Positions 16,333-25,304 of a stretch of 35,644 bases of DNA are shown piece by piece. Origin of the DNA: an uncultured Bacilli bacterium. Its GTDB lineage: Bacteria; Bacillota_I; Bacilli_A; RF39; UBA660. The translations under genes and the position numbers were made by a program. The notes under the pieces were generated by a model that was not told the origin of the DNA, searched no databases, and worked only from the letters and a program-made list of their open reading frames with translations. How positions within the stretch are numbered: position 1 is the first letter of the stretch; each line of letters starts with the position of its first letter. The stretch spans positions 1 through 35,644 of the forward strand of contig CALVOU010000011.1 of the NCBI GenBank assembly GCA_944350365.1. Reading direction: 5' to 3'.

Positions 16333-18075
16333 TTGAACGAACAACAAGAAATGAATGCTATTCAAGAAATTCGGAGTAAAGTTGATATCGTCGATATCGT
16401 TGGCGAATATGTTCCTCTTACCCAAAAAGGAAAGAACTTTTTCGGTGTCTGTCCTTTTCACGATGATACGAATCCCTCGATGAGTGTGTCTAGGGAAAAA
16501 CAAATTTATCGTTGTTTCTCCTGTGGGGCAAGTGGGAATGTTTTTCAATTCGTCCAAGACTATGAACATATTTCTTTTAAAGAAGCTCTTAGAATGTTAG
16601 CGGATAAAGCAGGGGTGGAATTAAAAGGGTTTAGTCATACAAAAAGTCACTCTGAACAAGATAAATATTATGGGATATATGAGATCGCGCAAAAGTATTA
16701 TCAGAATAATTTACAGACAAATTATGGAAAAAAAGCGAAAGAATACCTAGCTGGTCGAAAAATCGACGACGAAATGATAAAAACGTTTGGAATTGGTCTA
16801 AGTCTAGATACAACTAACGATTTGATCCAATTATTGACCAAAAAAGGTTATGATTTAAATACTTTAAATCAAATTGGGTTAGCCTCTTATGATAAAGATC
16901 TGTATAATTCTAGAATTATGTTTCCGCTTCAAGATTTAAGTGGTAGAATCGTGGGCTTTTCCGGACGACGCTATGACGGAATAAAAGAAAATAAATATGT
17001 TAATACTAAAGGAACACCAATCTTTCAAAAAGGAAATACTCTATATCATTATTTTGATGCTAGAGAATCAGTTAGAAAGAAAAAGAGTGTTATCGTCATG
17101 GAAGGGTTTATGGCAGCCATTCGCTCGATTACCATAGGAATTGACAATGTCGTTTCCTTGATGGGAACAGCAATGACTAAGGAACAGGCAGAACTGATCA
17201 AACGATTATCTGATCATGTGATTTTATGTTTTGACGGTGACGAAGCGGGAAGAAAAGCTACCTTGACCAACGGAGAAGAACTAGAAAAAATGGGTTGCGA
17301 AGTGAGAGTAGTTGAACTTAGTGAAGATTTAGATCCCGATGACTATATATTAAAATATGGAAAAGAAGAATTTACTCGGCTCGTGAAGAATGCAGTTTTT
17401 TTCAGTGATTATAAAATAAAATCGCTAAAAAGAGGCATAAATTTAAATAGTGACGAAGAAATTGCCCATTATATCAATAGTGTAATTGTGGAAACTAGTA
17501 AGATAAATGACGAAATTCGTCGCGAATTAATATTAAAAACGCTTGCCAAAGAGTTCGATATAGGGTATAATACCCTAGAAAAAAGATTATTGGTATTATT
17601 AGAAAAAGAAAAATCATCACCACCACTAGAGACATCAATTCCTAATGAAAAGAAAACCATCAAAAGTAACAAATATACTTTGGCTACTCTTTCTCTATTA
17701 TATTATATGCTAACCAATCAGACAGCACGGCAATTGTTTGAAGCTGGAGAAATCTTTTTTTTGACAGAAAAACAAAGATTTTTAGCATCAGAGATTATTT
17801 ATTATAATAAAATATATGGTACGATTCAGATCGCAGATTTTTATACTTATTTACAAGATAAACCAGAACTGTTAGAAATATTAAAACAAGTTTTGACCAT
17901 GGATTTAAGCGATGAAGTAGAGGATAATGTTATTTTAGACTATGTCAAAGTGATGAGAGAAAATAGTGTAAACCAAGAACGAAAACGGTTACAGAAAATG
18001 ATGAGAGAAACATTCGATCCTTTAGAACAAGCTAAAATAGCAGAGAAAATTAGAAAGTTAAAAATGGGGAGTTGA
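16333..18075 (+). CDS. dnaG: DNA primase
   Basis: Synthesises RNA primers at the replication fork in complex with the replicative helicase. The N-terminal CHC2 zinc-binding domain shows CPFHDD...CFSCG (residues about 37-62). The TOPRIM catalytic core has EGFMA (near 257), DGDEAG (near 303) and DLDPDDY. The C-terminal helicase-interaction part (about 430-580) is shorter and more divergent, as usual. I chose the TTG at 16333 because GGTGAC lies 4 bases before it; a GTG at 16324 would be inside that ribosome binding site. The stop codon is 5 bases before the rpoD start, the classic dnaG-rpoD operon. Confidence 0.96.
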   Translation: MNEQQEMNAIQEIRSKVDIVDIVGEYVPLTQKGKNFFGVCPFHDDTNPSMSVSREKQIYRCFSCGASGNVFQFVQDYEHISFKEALRMLADKAGVELKGFSHTKSHSEQDKYYGIYEIAQKYYQNNLQTNYGKKAKEYLAGRKIDDEMIKTFGIGLSLDTTNDLIQLLTKKGYDLNTLNQIGLASYDKDLYNSRIMFPLQDLSGRIVGFSGRRYDGIKENKYVNTKGTPIFQKGNTLYHYFDARESVRKKKSVIVMEGFMAAIRSITIGIDNVVSLMGTAMTKEQAELIKRLSDHVILCFDGDEAGRKATLTNGEELEKMGCEVRVVELSEDLDPDDYILKYGKEEFTRLVKNAVFFSDYKIKSLKRGINLNSDEEIAHYINSVIVETSKINDEIRRELILKTLAKEFDIGYNTLEKRLLVLLEKEKSSPPLETSIPNEKKTIKSNKYTLATLSLLYYMLTNQTARQLFEAGEIFFLTEKQRFLASEIIYYNKIYGTIQIADFYTYLQDKPELLEILKQVLTMDLSDEVEDNVILDYVKVMRENSVNQERKRLQKMMRETFDPLEQAKIAEKIRKLKMGS

Positions 18076-18080
18076 TCAAA

Positions 18081-19181
18081 ATGGCAAAGGAAATTAAAAC
18101 ATTTGAAGAACGAAAAAAAACATTACTAGAAAAAGGAAAACAAAAAGGATTTATCACTTATGAAGAATTAGCTGATGAATTAAGAGGACTAGATGTCGAT
18201 AGTGATTCACTAGATGATTTGTATAATACTCTAGTAGATAATCACATTGAAATTACTTCCGACGAAAATGGGGAAGAAGATGGTGAAAATGATGTGGCAG
18301 GTGGCGAAGACCTCCTAGATATCGAAGACCTAACACTATCTAAAGATATCAAGATCAACGATCCTGTTAGGATGTATTTAAAAGAAATCGGACGAATCAA
18401 TTTGTTGACTTCAGATGAAGAGTTTGAATACGCTAAACGAGCTGAACAAGGGGATGAGTACGCTAAACGTATGCTTGCAGAGTCTAATCTTCGATTAGTT
18501 GTATCCATCGCTAAACGTTATGTTGGTCGTGGAATGCTCTTCCTTGATTTAATTCAAGAAGGAAATATCGGTTTAATGAAAGCGGTCGATAAATTCGATC
18601 CTACGAAAGGGTATAAGTTTTCTACCTATGCGACTTGGTGGATTAGACAGGCAATCACTAGAGCGATAGCGGATCAAGCTCGTACGATTCGTGTTCCAGT
18701 TCATATGGTAGAAACAATCAACAAATTAGCCCGTGTTCAAAGACAATTGACTCAAGAGTTAAATCGTGAACCTACTGATGAAGAAATCGCCAAAAAATTA
18801 GGCATCTCTATTGAAAAAGTCAGAGAAGTTTATAAAATTAGTCAAGATCCAGTCTCTCTAGAAACCCCAATTGGTGAAGAAGATGATTCTCATTTAGGAG
18901 ACTTTATCAAAGATGAGCGAACGATGTCACCAGAAGAATACGCTACGGTAGAATTGTTGAAAGAAGAACTAAGTGGCGTCTTACTTACTTTAACGGATCG
19001 TGAGGAAAGAGTACTTCGCCTTCGTTTTGGACTAGATGATGGTCAATGTCGAACACTAGAAGAAGTCGGACAAATCTTTGGTGTCACTCGCGAGAGAATT
19101 CGTCAGATTGAAGCCAAAGCGCTTCGTAAATTACGTCATCCATCAAGAAGTAGAAAGTTAAAAGATTTCTTAACAAACTAA
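18081..19181 (+). CDS. rpoD: primary RNA polymerase sigma factor (SigA)
   Basis: Housekeeping sigma-70 factor. A short acidic region 1.1 (1-95) is followed by region 1.2 ([18 protein letters not shown]), region 2 with [16 protein letters not shown] and the -10 recognition helix [14 protein letters not shown], region 3 with [13 protein letters not shown], and region 4 with [20 protein letters not shown] for -35 recognition. It is 366 residues long, like SigA of Bacilli. The ATG at 18081 has GGGGAG 9 bases upstream; a TTG three codons earlier lies directly against that site. The consensus TTGACA/TATAAT promoters in the window fit this sigma factor. Confidence 0.98.
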   Translation: MAKEIKTFEERKKTLLEKGKQKGFITYEELADELRGLDVDSDSLDDLYNTLVDNHIEITSDENGEEDGENDVAGGEDLLDIEDLTLSKDIKINDPVRMYLKEIGRINLLTSDEEFEYAKRAEQGDEYAKRMLAESNLRLVVSIAKRYVGRGMLFLDLIQEGNIGLMKAVDKFDPTKGYKFSTYATWWIRQAITRAIADQARTIRVPVHMVETINKLARVQRQLTQELNREPTDEEIAKKLGISIEKVREVYKISQDPVSLETPIGEEDDSHLGDFIKDERTMSPEEYATVELLKEELSGVLLTLTDREERVLRLRFGLDDGQCRTLEEVGQIFGVTRERIRQIEAKALRKLRHPSRSRKLKDFLTN

Positions 19182-19293
19182 GAGATCTTTTTTTTGCTCA
19201 ATAGAATAAAAAGCACTTAATCCTAAAAGTATTGGCGAGATATATAGATAGATGATAAAATAAAATCATACAAAAATAAGAATAGAGGTAAAT

Positions 19294-20007
19294 ATGAAAG
19301 TAAAAATTAATCAACGTTTATTGGCACTAGCCACGTTTATCGATGATGGAGATCATCTTATCGATGTCGGATGTGACCACGCATTATTAGATATTTATCT
19401 AGCACAAAATAGAAAAGATCTTCGAATTATCGCATCTGATGCCAAAGAAGGACCACTTAAACAAGCAACAGAAAATGTAAAGAAATATCAACTACAAGCT
19501 AAAATCACATTAAAATTAGGAAATGGTATCGAACCAATCGAAGAAGATATCGATACAATTGTGATCTCTGGAATGGGTGGAGCTTTAATGGTTGGTATTT
19601 TAAAATATCAGACACCACGTTTAAAAAGAGTAAAGAAAATAATTCTATCTCCTAATAATGACGTCGAATTTGTCAGAAAAGAAATCGTTAAGCTAGGTTA
19701 TAAAATCGAACGAGAAACATTAGTCTTAGACCACAATTTTATCTATCCGATTATAGAATTTACCAAAGGGAAGAAACGTTATTCAAAAAAAGAGTACTTA
19801 TTTGGTCCTCTTTTACTCCAAGAAAAAGCTCCTTTATTTATTACTTATTTGACCAAGCAAAAAGAAGTAACTGAACAGTTACTTGCCATTCTACCTAAGA
19901 AATATATAAAGAGAAGGTTTCAATTAAAACAAAAATTAAAAATGCTTAATACGATTTTATCACCCTATAAGAAAAAGGTAGGCCCATTATCTTCGATTGT
20001 TGGCTGA
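19294..20007 (+). CDS. trmK: tRNA (adenine-22-N1) methyltransferase TrmK
   Basis: SAM-dependent methyltransferase making m1A at position 22 of tRNAs, found mainly in Firmicutes. The Rossmann-like N-terminal domain carries the SAM-binding DVGCDHALLDIYLA (near residues 23-36) and VISGMGG (near 90), with SPNNDVEFVRK following. The C-terminal part (about 165-237) is the helical family extension. The start has AGAGGT 6 bases upstream. It follows rpoD after 112 bases, as in Bacillus, and its last 43 bases overlap the convergent yqfQ-like gene. Confidence 0.93.
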   Translation: MKVKINQRLLALATFIDDGDHLIDVGCDHALLDIYLAQNRKDLRIIASDAKEGPLKQATENVKKYQLQAKITLKLGNGIEPIEEDIDTIVISGMGGALMVGILKYQTPRLKRVKKIILSPNNDVEFVRKEIVKLGYKIERETLVLDHNFIYPIIEFTKGKKRYSKKEYLFGPLLLQEKAPLFITYLTKQKEVTEQLLAILPKKYIKRRFQLKQKLKMLNTILSPYKKKVGPLSSIVG

Positions 20008-20363
20008 ATATTTGTTGAAACAGTTGAAGTTGTTTGGACTGTCTGATCAGTAGTAGAGGTAGTCATCTGTTGATTGGCTTGTGTTTGTGGGCTAGTAGGA
20101 GTTGCCACTTTTTCACTTCTGTCAGAGCTCTTAACCGCACCTAGAACCCGAAACATCGTTTTCGCATTCTGAATAATCGGGCGAACTTGATAAAAAACAG
20201 GAATCGCTTGATTAATGACATTTAGTGTTTTTCCCGCTGTAGTCAAAAAACCACTCCAGTTTGCTCCTTTAAGTAATCCTTTAGAAAATAGCCCACCAGA
20301 AGCTTTAAACATTGGAGAACTTGTCGAATATAAATAGGGGTTATAGAAACTTCCCGGATTCAT
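19965..20363 (-). CDS. yqfQ: YqfQ/VrrA-like protein, probably sporulation-associated
   Basis: A 132-residue protein matching the YqfQ (VrrA) family in its core LTTAGKTLNVINQAIPVF plus RPIIQNAKTMFRVLGAVKSSD (about residues 42-84). The core is followed by a low-complexity Thr/Gln/Ser tail (about 90-125). Function is unknown, and the link to spores is inferred. In Bacillus yqfQ also lies near rpoD and trmK, so the neighbourhood supports the call. The start is the ATG at 20363, eight bases after AAAGGAG; a GTG three codons earlier is too close. A sequence fitting the SigK promoter consensus lies directly in front. The 3' end is antisense to the last 43 bases of trmK. Confidence 0.75.
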   Translation of the reverse strand: MNPGSFYNPYLYSTSSPMFKASGGLFSKGLLKGANWSGFLTTAGKTLNVINQAIPVFYQVRPIIQNAKTMFRVLGAVKSSDRSEKVATPTSPQTQANQQMTTSTTDQTVQTTSTVSTNIQPTIEDNGPTFFL

Positions 20364-20383
20364 TTCAATCACTCCTTTTACAA

Positions 20384-20410
20384 TATTATATGTTTTTTCA
20401 TGAAAAAAGT
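20384..20410 (-). promoter_or_regulatory. SigK-type promoter in front of yqfQ
   Basis: The minus strand reads AC, 16 bases, then CATATAATA. This fits the published SigK consensus (AC, 16-17 bases, CATAnnnTA). The spacer is a perfect 16-bp palindrome, TTTTTTCATGAAAAAA. No good SigA -35 lies at the right distance from the embedded TATAAT. Confidence 0.5.
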
Positions 20411-20430
20411 TTTCAAAAACTTGAGGGATA

Positions 20431-20439
20431 TGTTATACT
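20431..20439 (+). promoter_or_regulatory. extended -10 promoter of the pilC-pilD operon
   Basis: TGTTATACT is an extended -10 box 38 bases before the chosen pilC start, divergent from the yqfQ promoter. Transcription from here excludes the earlier in-frame ATG at 20400. Confidence 0.5.
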
Positions 20440-20477
20440 GTTATAAGAAAAAGATAAAGAATAAAGTGGGTGTAATG

Positions 20478-21920
20478 ATGAATATTTTTATATCTATATA
20501 TCATGGAATTAAAAAAATTTTTACCGCTCCAGTTAGATTGTTCAAAAAGATGGATAAAAACGATAAGAAAAATATCAAAGTTCAAAAAAAGAATACTACG
20601 AATGAAGATTTAATGAACGAGGCATTGAAAAATACTGTGTCTTTCGAGGGTGAGAAAAGTAAAGTTTTAGAAGAAACATCACCAGAAGAAAAAAATAATC
20701 TTGTTACGTTTAACTATGTAGTAAAAAACGAAGCTGGTCAAACAATTAAGAGCTCGTTTGATGCTAAAGCAAGAAGCGAAGTAGAGGCTTTTCTGACTGG
20801 TGAAGGTTATACGATAATTAGTATTGAAGCTCAAAAAAAGAGTCTTTTAAATGTCAATATTTCTCTTTTTGGTAATAAATTAACTACTGGAGAGTTGAGC
20901 TTTGCGTTAACTCAGCTTTCTACTTACATTAAAGCAGGAATTCCATTGATTGACTCTGTACGTATTTTAGCCAAACAAACGGTGAAGCCAGCTAAGAAAA
21001 AAATTTACGAACGAATCATTTATGACCTAGTTGCGGGCGAAGACTTCAGTAAAGCGTTAGAAAACCAAAGCGATGTTTTTCCACGGTTATTAATTAACAT
21101 GGTGAAAGCTTCCGAAATGACGGGAGATTTACCTTCTACTCTAGATGAGATGAGTGAGTATTATACTAGCATTGAAGATACTAAGAAGCAGATGATATCT
21201 GCTCTTACTTATCCATCTATCGTTTTAATTATGTCAATTCTAGTAATTGCTTTCGTGTTAATTTGGGTTGTTCCTTCATTTATCGATATGTTTCGAGATG
21301 CTGAAGCGGGTTTACCAATAATCACTCAAATTACAGTTGCGGCAAGTAATTTTTTAGGAAAAAACTATATATGGATTCTACTGGGTTTGATTGTTATTGT
21401 TGTTGCTTTCATTTTTGCCTATAAAAATGTGAAATCATTTAGGAGAGGAGTTCAAACCTTTCTTATGAAAACACCCGTTATTGGAAAAATAATTATTTAC
21501 AATGAAGTTACTATGTTCACCAAAACATTTGCTCAATTATTAAGTCACAGTGTACATATTACAGATAGTATGGCGATTCTTTCCAAAATATCGAATAACG
21601 AAATATATAAAGACATTATTGCAAATACTATGAACACGCTAAGTAAAGGTGGTAAAATATCAGAATCATTTAAAGGTCAATGGGCCTTTCCAGTTGTTGC
21701 TTATGAAATGTTGGTAACCGGTGAATCAACGGGTCAATTAGCAATAATGATGGAAAAAGTTTCTATTCATTATGCCAATTTACATAGAAATACCGTCACA
21801 CAAGTAAAAAGTTTGATTGAACCAATTACGATTTGTTTTTTGGCGGTATCAGTAGGTTTTATTCTCTTATCTATTATCATTCCGATGTTTGACTTATATA
21901 GTGCTGTTGGCAGTATGTAA
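20478..21920 (+). CDS. pilC: type IV pilus inner-membrane platform protein (PilC/GspF family)
   Basis: Polytopic protein that couples the assembly ATPase to pilin polymerisation. After a lysine-rich N-terminal stretch comes the PilC N-terminal module (FNYVVKNEAGQTIKSSFDA...EGYTIISIEAQ, about residues 75-125). Two GspF/T2SSF domains follow (about 135-260 and 340-470), each with the pattern LSTYIKAGIPLIDSV / LLSHSVHITDSMAIL and VKASEMTGDLP / LVTGESTGQLA. Three membrane segments lie near 240-265, 295-315 and 445-468. I chose the ATG at 20478, downstream of the promoter and after GGGTG; the ATG at 20475 is equally possible. pilD follows after 21 bases. No PilB-type ATPase gene is in the window. 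Confidence 0.88.
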   Translation: MNIFISIYHGIKKIFTAPVRLFKKMDKNDKKNIKVQKKNTTNEDLMNEALKNTVSFEGEKSKVLEETSPEEKNNLVTFNYVVKNEAGQTIKSSFDAKARSEVEAFLTGEGYTIISIEAQKKSLLNVNISLFGNKLTTGELSFALTQLSTYIKAGIPLIDSVRILAKQTVKPAKKKIYERIIYDLVAGEDFSKALENQSDVFPRLLINMVKASEMTGDLPSTLDEMSEYYTSIEDTKKQMISALTYPSIVLIMSILVIAFVLIWVVPSFIDMFRDAEAGLPIITQITVAASNFLGKNYIWILLGLIVIVVAFIFAYKNVKSFRRGVQTFLMKTPVIGKIIIYNEVTMFTKTFAQLLSHSVHITDSMAILSKISNNEIYKDIIANTMNTLSKGGKISESFKGQWAFPVVAYEMLVTGESTGQLAIMMEKVSIHYANLHRNTVTQVKSLIEPITICFLAVSVGFILLSIIIPMFDLYSAVGSM

Positions 21921-21941
21921 AAAGAGTGGAGGGAAAATAGC

Positions 21942-22706
21942 ATGGAACTTTATTACATAATTCTCTTTTTCATTTTAGGAACCGTTTTAGGTTCCTTCTA
22001 TAATGTAGTGGGGTATCGTCTTCCGAAAAATGAATCTATTATATATCCGAAGCACTCCTATTGCCCGAATTGTCATCATACTTTATCGATAGGGGAATTA
22101 ATTCCTATTTTTTCCTTTTTATTTCAAAGAGGAAAGTGTAGACACTGTCATCACGCTATCTCTTTTTTTTATCCGTTTATCGAAGTATTAACGGGGGTGT
22201 TATTTGCCGTTAGTTATTATTCGTTTGGTTTTAGTTATCAACTAGTCATTTCTCTTAGCTTATCTTCTTTATTCAGTATTGTGATCGTTAGTGATTTAAC
22301 ATATTTAATTATTCCTGATGAAGTAACAGCAATCGTTGGTTTAATTATTGCGGGTGCCACTTTTTGGGGAAGAGGATACCAAGAAGGGTTGATGGCACTT
22401 GGATCGGGTGTTTTATTGTTTGGGATTATGTATGGCATCATGTTACTAGGCGACTTTTTATTTAAACGCGAAAGCCTGGGCGGAGCGGATATTAAGTTGA
22501 TGTTCATCGCAGGATTATCCCTAGGAACGATACTGGGAATATTAGTTATTTTTATTTCTAGTGTAGTTGCCTTACCTATTGCTTTAAGCTTATATATTAC
22601 AAATAAAGAAAAGGTAGTTCCTTATGGGCCATTTATCGTATTTTCTATTTTATTATTATTCTTGCTAAAAGTAGACGTTAACTCTTTCTGGCAATTATTG
22701 ATTTAA
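21942..22706 (+). CDS. pilD: prepilin peptidase / N-methyltransferase (PilD/ComC family)
   Basis: Membrane aspartyl protease that cleaves the short prepilin leader and methylates the new N-terminus. It is the full bifunctional form. The N-terminal part contains the zinc module CPNCHH and CRHCHH (about residues 43-73), and then six to seven membrane helices follow. The catalytic aspartates are in VIVSDLTYLIIPDE (near 124-135) and GGADIKLMF (near 183). Length 254 is normal. GGAGGG precedes the ATG. It is co-transcribed with pilC. Its likely substrates are the two prepilin-like proteins encoded 3-5 kb downstream. Confidence 0.94.
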   Translation: MELYYIILFFILGTVLGSFYNVVGYRLPKNESIIYPKHSYCPNCHHTLSIGELIPIFSFLFQRGKCRHCHHAISFFYPFIEVLTGVLFAVSYYSFGFSYQLVISLSLSSLFSIVIVSDLTYLIIPDEVTAIVGLIIAGATFWGRGYQEGLMALGSGVLLFGIMYGIMLLGDFLFKRESLGGADIKLMFIAGLSLGTILGILVIFISSVVALPIALSLYITNKEKVVPYGPFIVFSILLLFLLKVDVNSFWQLLI

Positions 22707-22722
22707 AAAAGAAATACAGAAT

Positions 22723-22750
22723 AAAGGATTTAATTGATTAATCCCTTTTT
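22723..22750 (+). terminator. terminator after pilD
   Basis: AAAGGATT and AATCCCTTT form an imperfect stem followed by TTTTT, about 20 bases after the pilD stop. Confidence 0.6.
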
Positions 22751-22759
22751 AATAATAAG

Positions 22760-22792
22760 AAGAAGAAATTCGTTTTTATCTTCTTTTTTTTT
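22760..22792 (+). terminator. second terminator after pilD
   Basis: AAGAAGA (22760-22766) and TCTTCTT (22779-22785) form a 7-bp stem followed by a long T-run. With the preceding hairpin it isolates dnaB-dnaI from pilC-pilD. Confidence 0.55.
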
Positions 22793-22835
22793 CATTAACG
22801 GGTTATAATAATATTGCATTAGAGGAGGTACTGAC

Positions 22836-24170
22836 ATGGAAGAGAAAACGATTTTACCAGCTGACACATATACAGTGATTAACAAGACAGTTTTGAAGGA
22901 ATTTGATCGTAAATTAATTACCATGCTTTACCAACCAATTATTGGCTATACAGCCACTAGCTTGTACTTCACATTAATTGATGATTTAGATAAGCGTGAA
23001 GTGATGAGCGATGATTTGACGCACCATCATCTAATGAGTACGATGCAACTAAAACTAGAAAAAATTGTTATTGCTAGAAAAAAATTAGAAGCAGTAGGAC
23101 TACTACGCACTTATTTCAAAAAAGATCAAGCAAACAATAATAATTATGTATACTTAATCTATTCACCTATGCCAGCCTCAGAGTTTTTGAATCATCCAGT
23201 ATTAAATATTGTCTTGTACAATAATTTAGGAAAAAAAGAATATGATAAAATTGTCGATTTCTTCAAAGTGCCACGGATCCATCTAAAAGATTTTGAAGAT
23301 ATTACTTGTCGTTTTGACCAAGTATTTTCACCAGTTTCTGGAAATGTCTTTATTGAAAACGAAAATATCATGAAAGAAGCAACCAGTAAAATTAGAATTG
23401 ATTCAAAAATCGATTTTGAACTATTGATCTCTAGTATACCTAGTAATATGGTAAGTCCTAGATGTTTTAACGACGATACTAAGGAATTAATTAACTCTTT
23501 AGCTTACGCTTACGGAATTGATGATTATACTATGCAGGGATTAGTGAGAAATTCCCTAAATGAAAAGGGACTAGTAGATAAAGTAGAATTAAGAAAAAGT
23601 TGTCGGAATTTCTATCAATTCGAAAATAATGGTAAATTACCAACTTTAATTTATTCTAAACAACCAGAATACTTAAAATCACCAGAAGGAGATCATTCTA
23701 AATGGGCGAAAATGGTATATACCTTTGAATCTGTCACCCCCTATGATTTTTTAAGAAGCAAATATAAAACAGGAGAGCCATCTTTACGGGATCTTCGTCT
23801 AATCGAAAATTTGTTGGTAGATCAAAAAATGAATCCAGGAGTAGTTAATGTTTTAATTGCATATGTGCTAAAGATTAATAATCAAAAATTGACAAAAAGT
23901 TACGTTGATACCATAGCCGGTCAATGGAAACGATTAAATATTGAAACTGTGGAAGAAGCAATGAAGATTAGTGAAAAAGAACATAAAAAACTAAAACGTC
24001 AATTAGAAAGCAAAAATAGAAATCAAACGGTTAAATCTAAAACGGCTACGAAAGAAGAAGTAGTTCCTGATTGGTTTGATAAAGAATTAAAAAATGAAGA
24101 GATGTCAGAAGAAGAAGTTAGTGAACTAGATCAACTTCTAAGTTCAATTAGTAATGAAGGTGAGGAGTAA
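22836..24170 (+). CDS. dnaB: replication initiation / helicase-loading protein DnaB (Bacillus-type)
   Basis: The Bacillus-type DnaB is a primosome protein, not the replicative helicase. It helps load the helicase at oriC and at restart sites together with DnaD and DnaI. The N-terminal winged-helix part shows LYQPIIGYTATSLYFTLIDDL and a KLEAVGLLRTY segment. The C-terminal DnaB_2 helical domain (about 290-370) includes PYDFLRSKYKTGEPS, typical of the family, and VVNVLIAYVLKINN. An acidic tail follows. AGAGGAGGT gives a very strong start. dnaI follows after 2 bases, a conserved Bacillus order. Confidence 0.92.
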   Translation: MEEKTILPADTYTVINKTVLKEFDRKLITMLYQPIIGYTATSLYFTLIDDLDKREVMSDDLTHHHLMSTMQLKLEKIVIARKKLEAVGLLRTYFKKDQANNNNYVYLIYSPMPASEFLNHPVLNIVLYNNLGKKEYDKIVDFFKVPRIHLKDFEDITCRFDQVFSPVSGNVFIENENIMKEATSKIRIDSKIDFELLISSIPSNMVSPRCFNDDTKELINSLAYAYGIDDYTMQGLVRNSLNEKGLVDKVELRKSCRNFYQFENNGKLPTLIYSKQPEYLKSPEGDHSKWAKMVYTFESVTPYDFLRSKYKTGEPSLRDLRLIENLLVDQKMNPGVVNVLIAYVLKINNQKLTKSYVDTIAGQWKRLNIETVEEAMKISEKEHKKLKRQLESKNRNQTVKSKTATKEEVVPDWFDKELKNEEMSEEEVSELDQLLSSISNEGEE

Positions 24171-24172
24171 AA

Positions 24173-25084
24173 ATGAGAAATATTCAAGAACTATTTACTT
24201 TTAGTGAAAAAGAAGTGAATGCTTTAAAACAAAATTGGATAAAGAAATTAAACGATCCTATTTTTAATCACTTGGTAGCCAAATTATCTCTTCCTGATGA
24301 AGTATTAATGAAGTATACTTCTAATTTAGAAGATGCTTCTATTGAGGCGGAACATTGTCGTCATTGTTCAAGCTTAGAAATGTGTAAGAATAAAATTAAT
24401 GGCTACTTATATACGCCTATAGTCAGAGGAAATGGCTTAATTTTTCAGTATCAAGTTTGCCCTTATCAAGAGAAAAAGCTACAAGATAATGCTTATAAAA
24501 ATAATATATTACTTTTTGAAATACCTAAAATGATTAAAGAAGCTTCTTTTCGAAAAGTAGAAAAAGATGATAAAAATCGTCTAGAAGTGATCAAATATTT
24601 TAAAGAATTTCTCGATCATTATGAAGAGGAAGAAAAACCTAAAGGTATTTATCTACATGGTAGTTTTGGTACTGGTAAATCTTATTTGATTGCCGCTTTG
24701 TTTAACGAATTGGCCAAAAGAGGTGTTCATAGTGCAATGATTTATGTTCCGGAATTTTTAAGAGTATTAAAATCTTCGTTTGATAGTGATTTTGAAGAAA
24801 AATATGAGTATATAAAAAAGGTTCCCCTACTATTGTTGGATGATATTGGAGCTGAAAACTTAACATCCTGGGCAAGAGATGAAATTATTGGAACTTTGCT
24901 TCAGTATAGAATGGATGAAAAACTACCTACTTTCTTTACTTCAAACCTAGATTTAAAACAATTAGAAGAGCATTTTAGTACTACCAATGCCGGGGTAGAC
25001 AAATTAAAAGCAAGAAGAATCATCGAAAGAATTCGTTTCTTGACCAAAGACTTTTGTTTAACTAGTCGAAATAGAAGACAATAG
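24173..25084 (+). CDS. dnaI: helicase loader DnaI
   Basis: AAA+ ATPase that loads the replicative helicase in Firmicutes. The N-terminal helicase-binding domain carries a zinc motif (CRHCSSLEMC near residue 63 and CPY near 97). The AAA+ domain has Walker A HGSFGTGKSYL (about 162-172), Walker B LLLDDIG (about 221-227) and sensor 1 TFFTSNLD. Length 303 equals that of the Bacillus protein. Its ribosome binding site GAGGAG lies in the last codons of dnaB, so the pair is coupled. In Bacillus thrS lies close downstream; here two pilin-like genes separate them. Confidence 0.95.
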   Translation: MRNIQELFTFSEKEVNALKQNWIKKLNDPIFNHLVAKLSLPDEVLMKYTSNLEDASIEAEHCRHCSSLEMCKNKINGYLYTPIVRGNGLIFQYQVCPYQEKKLQDNAYKNNILLFEIPKMIKEASFRKVEKDDKNRLEVIKYFKEFLDHYEEEEKPKGIYLHGSFGTGKSYLIAALFNELAKRGVHSAMIYVPEFLRVLKSSFDSDFEEKYEYIKKVPLLLLDDIGAENLTSWARDEIIGTLLQYRMDEKLPTFFTSNLDLKQLEEHFSTTNAGVDKLKARRIIERIRFLTKDFCLTSRNRRQ

Positions 25085-25218
25085 AAATGCTTAACCATTA
25101 CATATAGAATAAAATACAAAATAAATATTTTCTGATTTATTCTCGAATGAATACTTGACATAAGAAATTGTACTAATCGGAAAAAGATAGTACATTATAA
25201 TTTTACGTTCCTTACACT

Positions 25219-25239
25219 TTCTATTCTGAATTAGATAGA
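25219..25239. repeat. inverted repeat upstream of the first prepilin-like gene
   Basis: TTTCTAT and ATAGAAA arms separated by 10 bases lie just upstream of the -35 box. There is also TGTACTA/TAGTACA further upstream. Either could be an operator for the pilin-like gene. No regulator is identified. Confidence 0.25.
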
Positions 25240-25246
25240 AATATAG

Positions 25247-25275
25247 TTGCATATACCATAAGAGAGAGATATACT
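25247..25275 (+). promoter_or_regulatory. promoter of the first prepilin-like gene
   Basis: TTGCAT (25247-25252) and TATACT (25270-25275) with a 17-base spacer, 29 bases before the start codon. Confidence 0.6.
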
Positions 25276-25304
25276 TGTTTTATAAAGAATAATATGGAGT
25301 AAAT

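Noticed and set aside
19182-19220. Terminator after rpoD
   Set aside because: A T-run is present, but the preceding stem (AAGA/TCTT) is only four pairs, too weak to claim.
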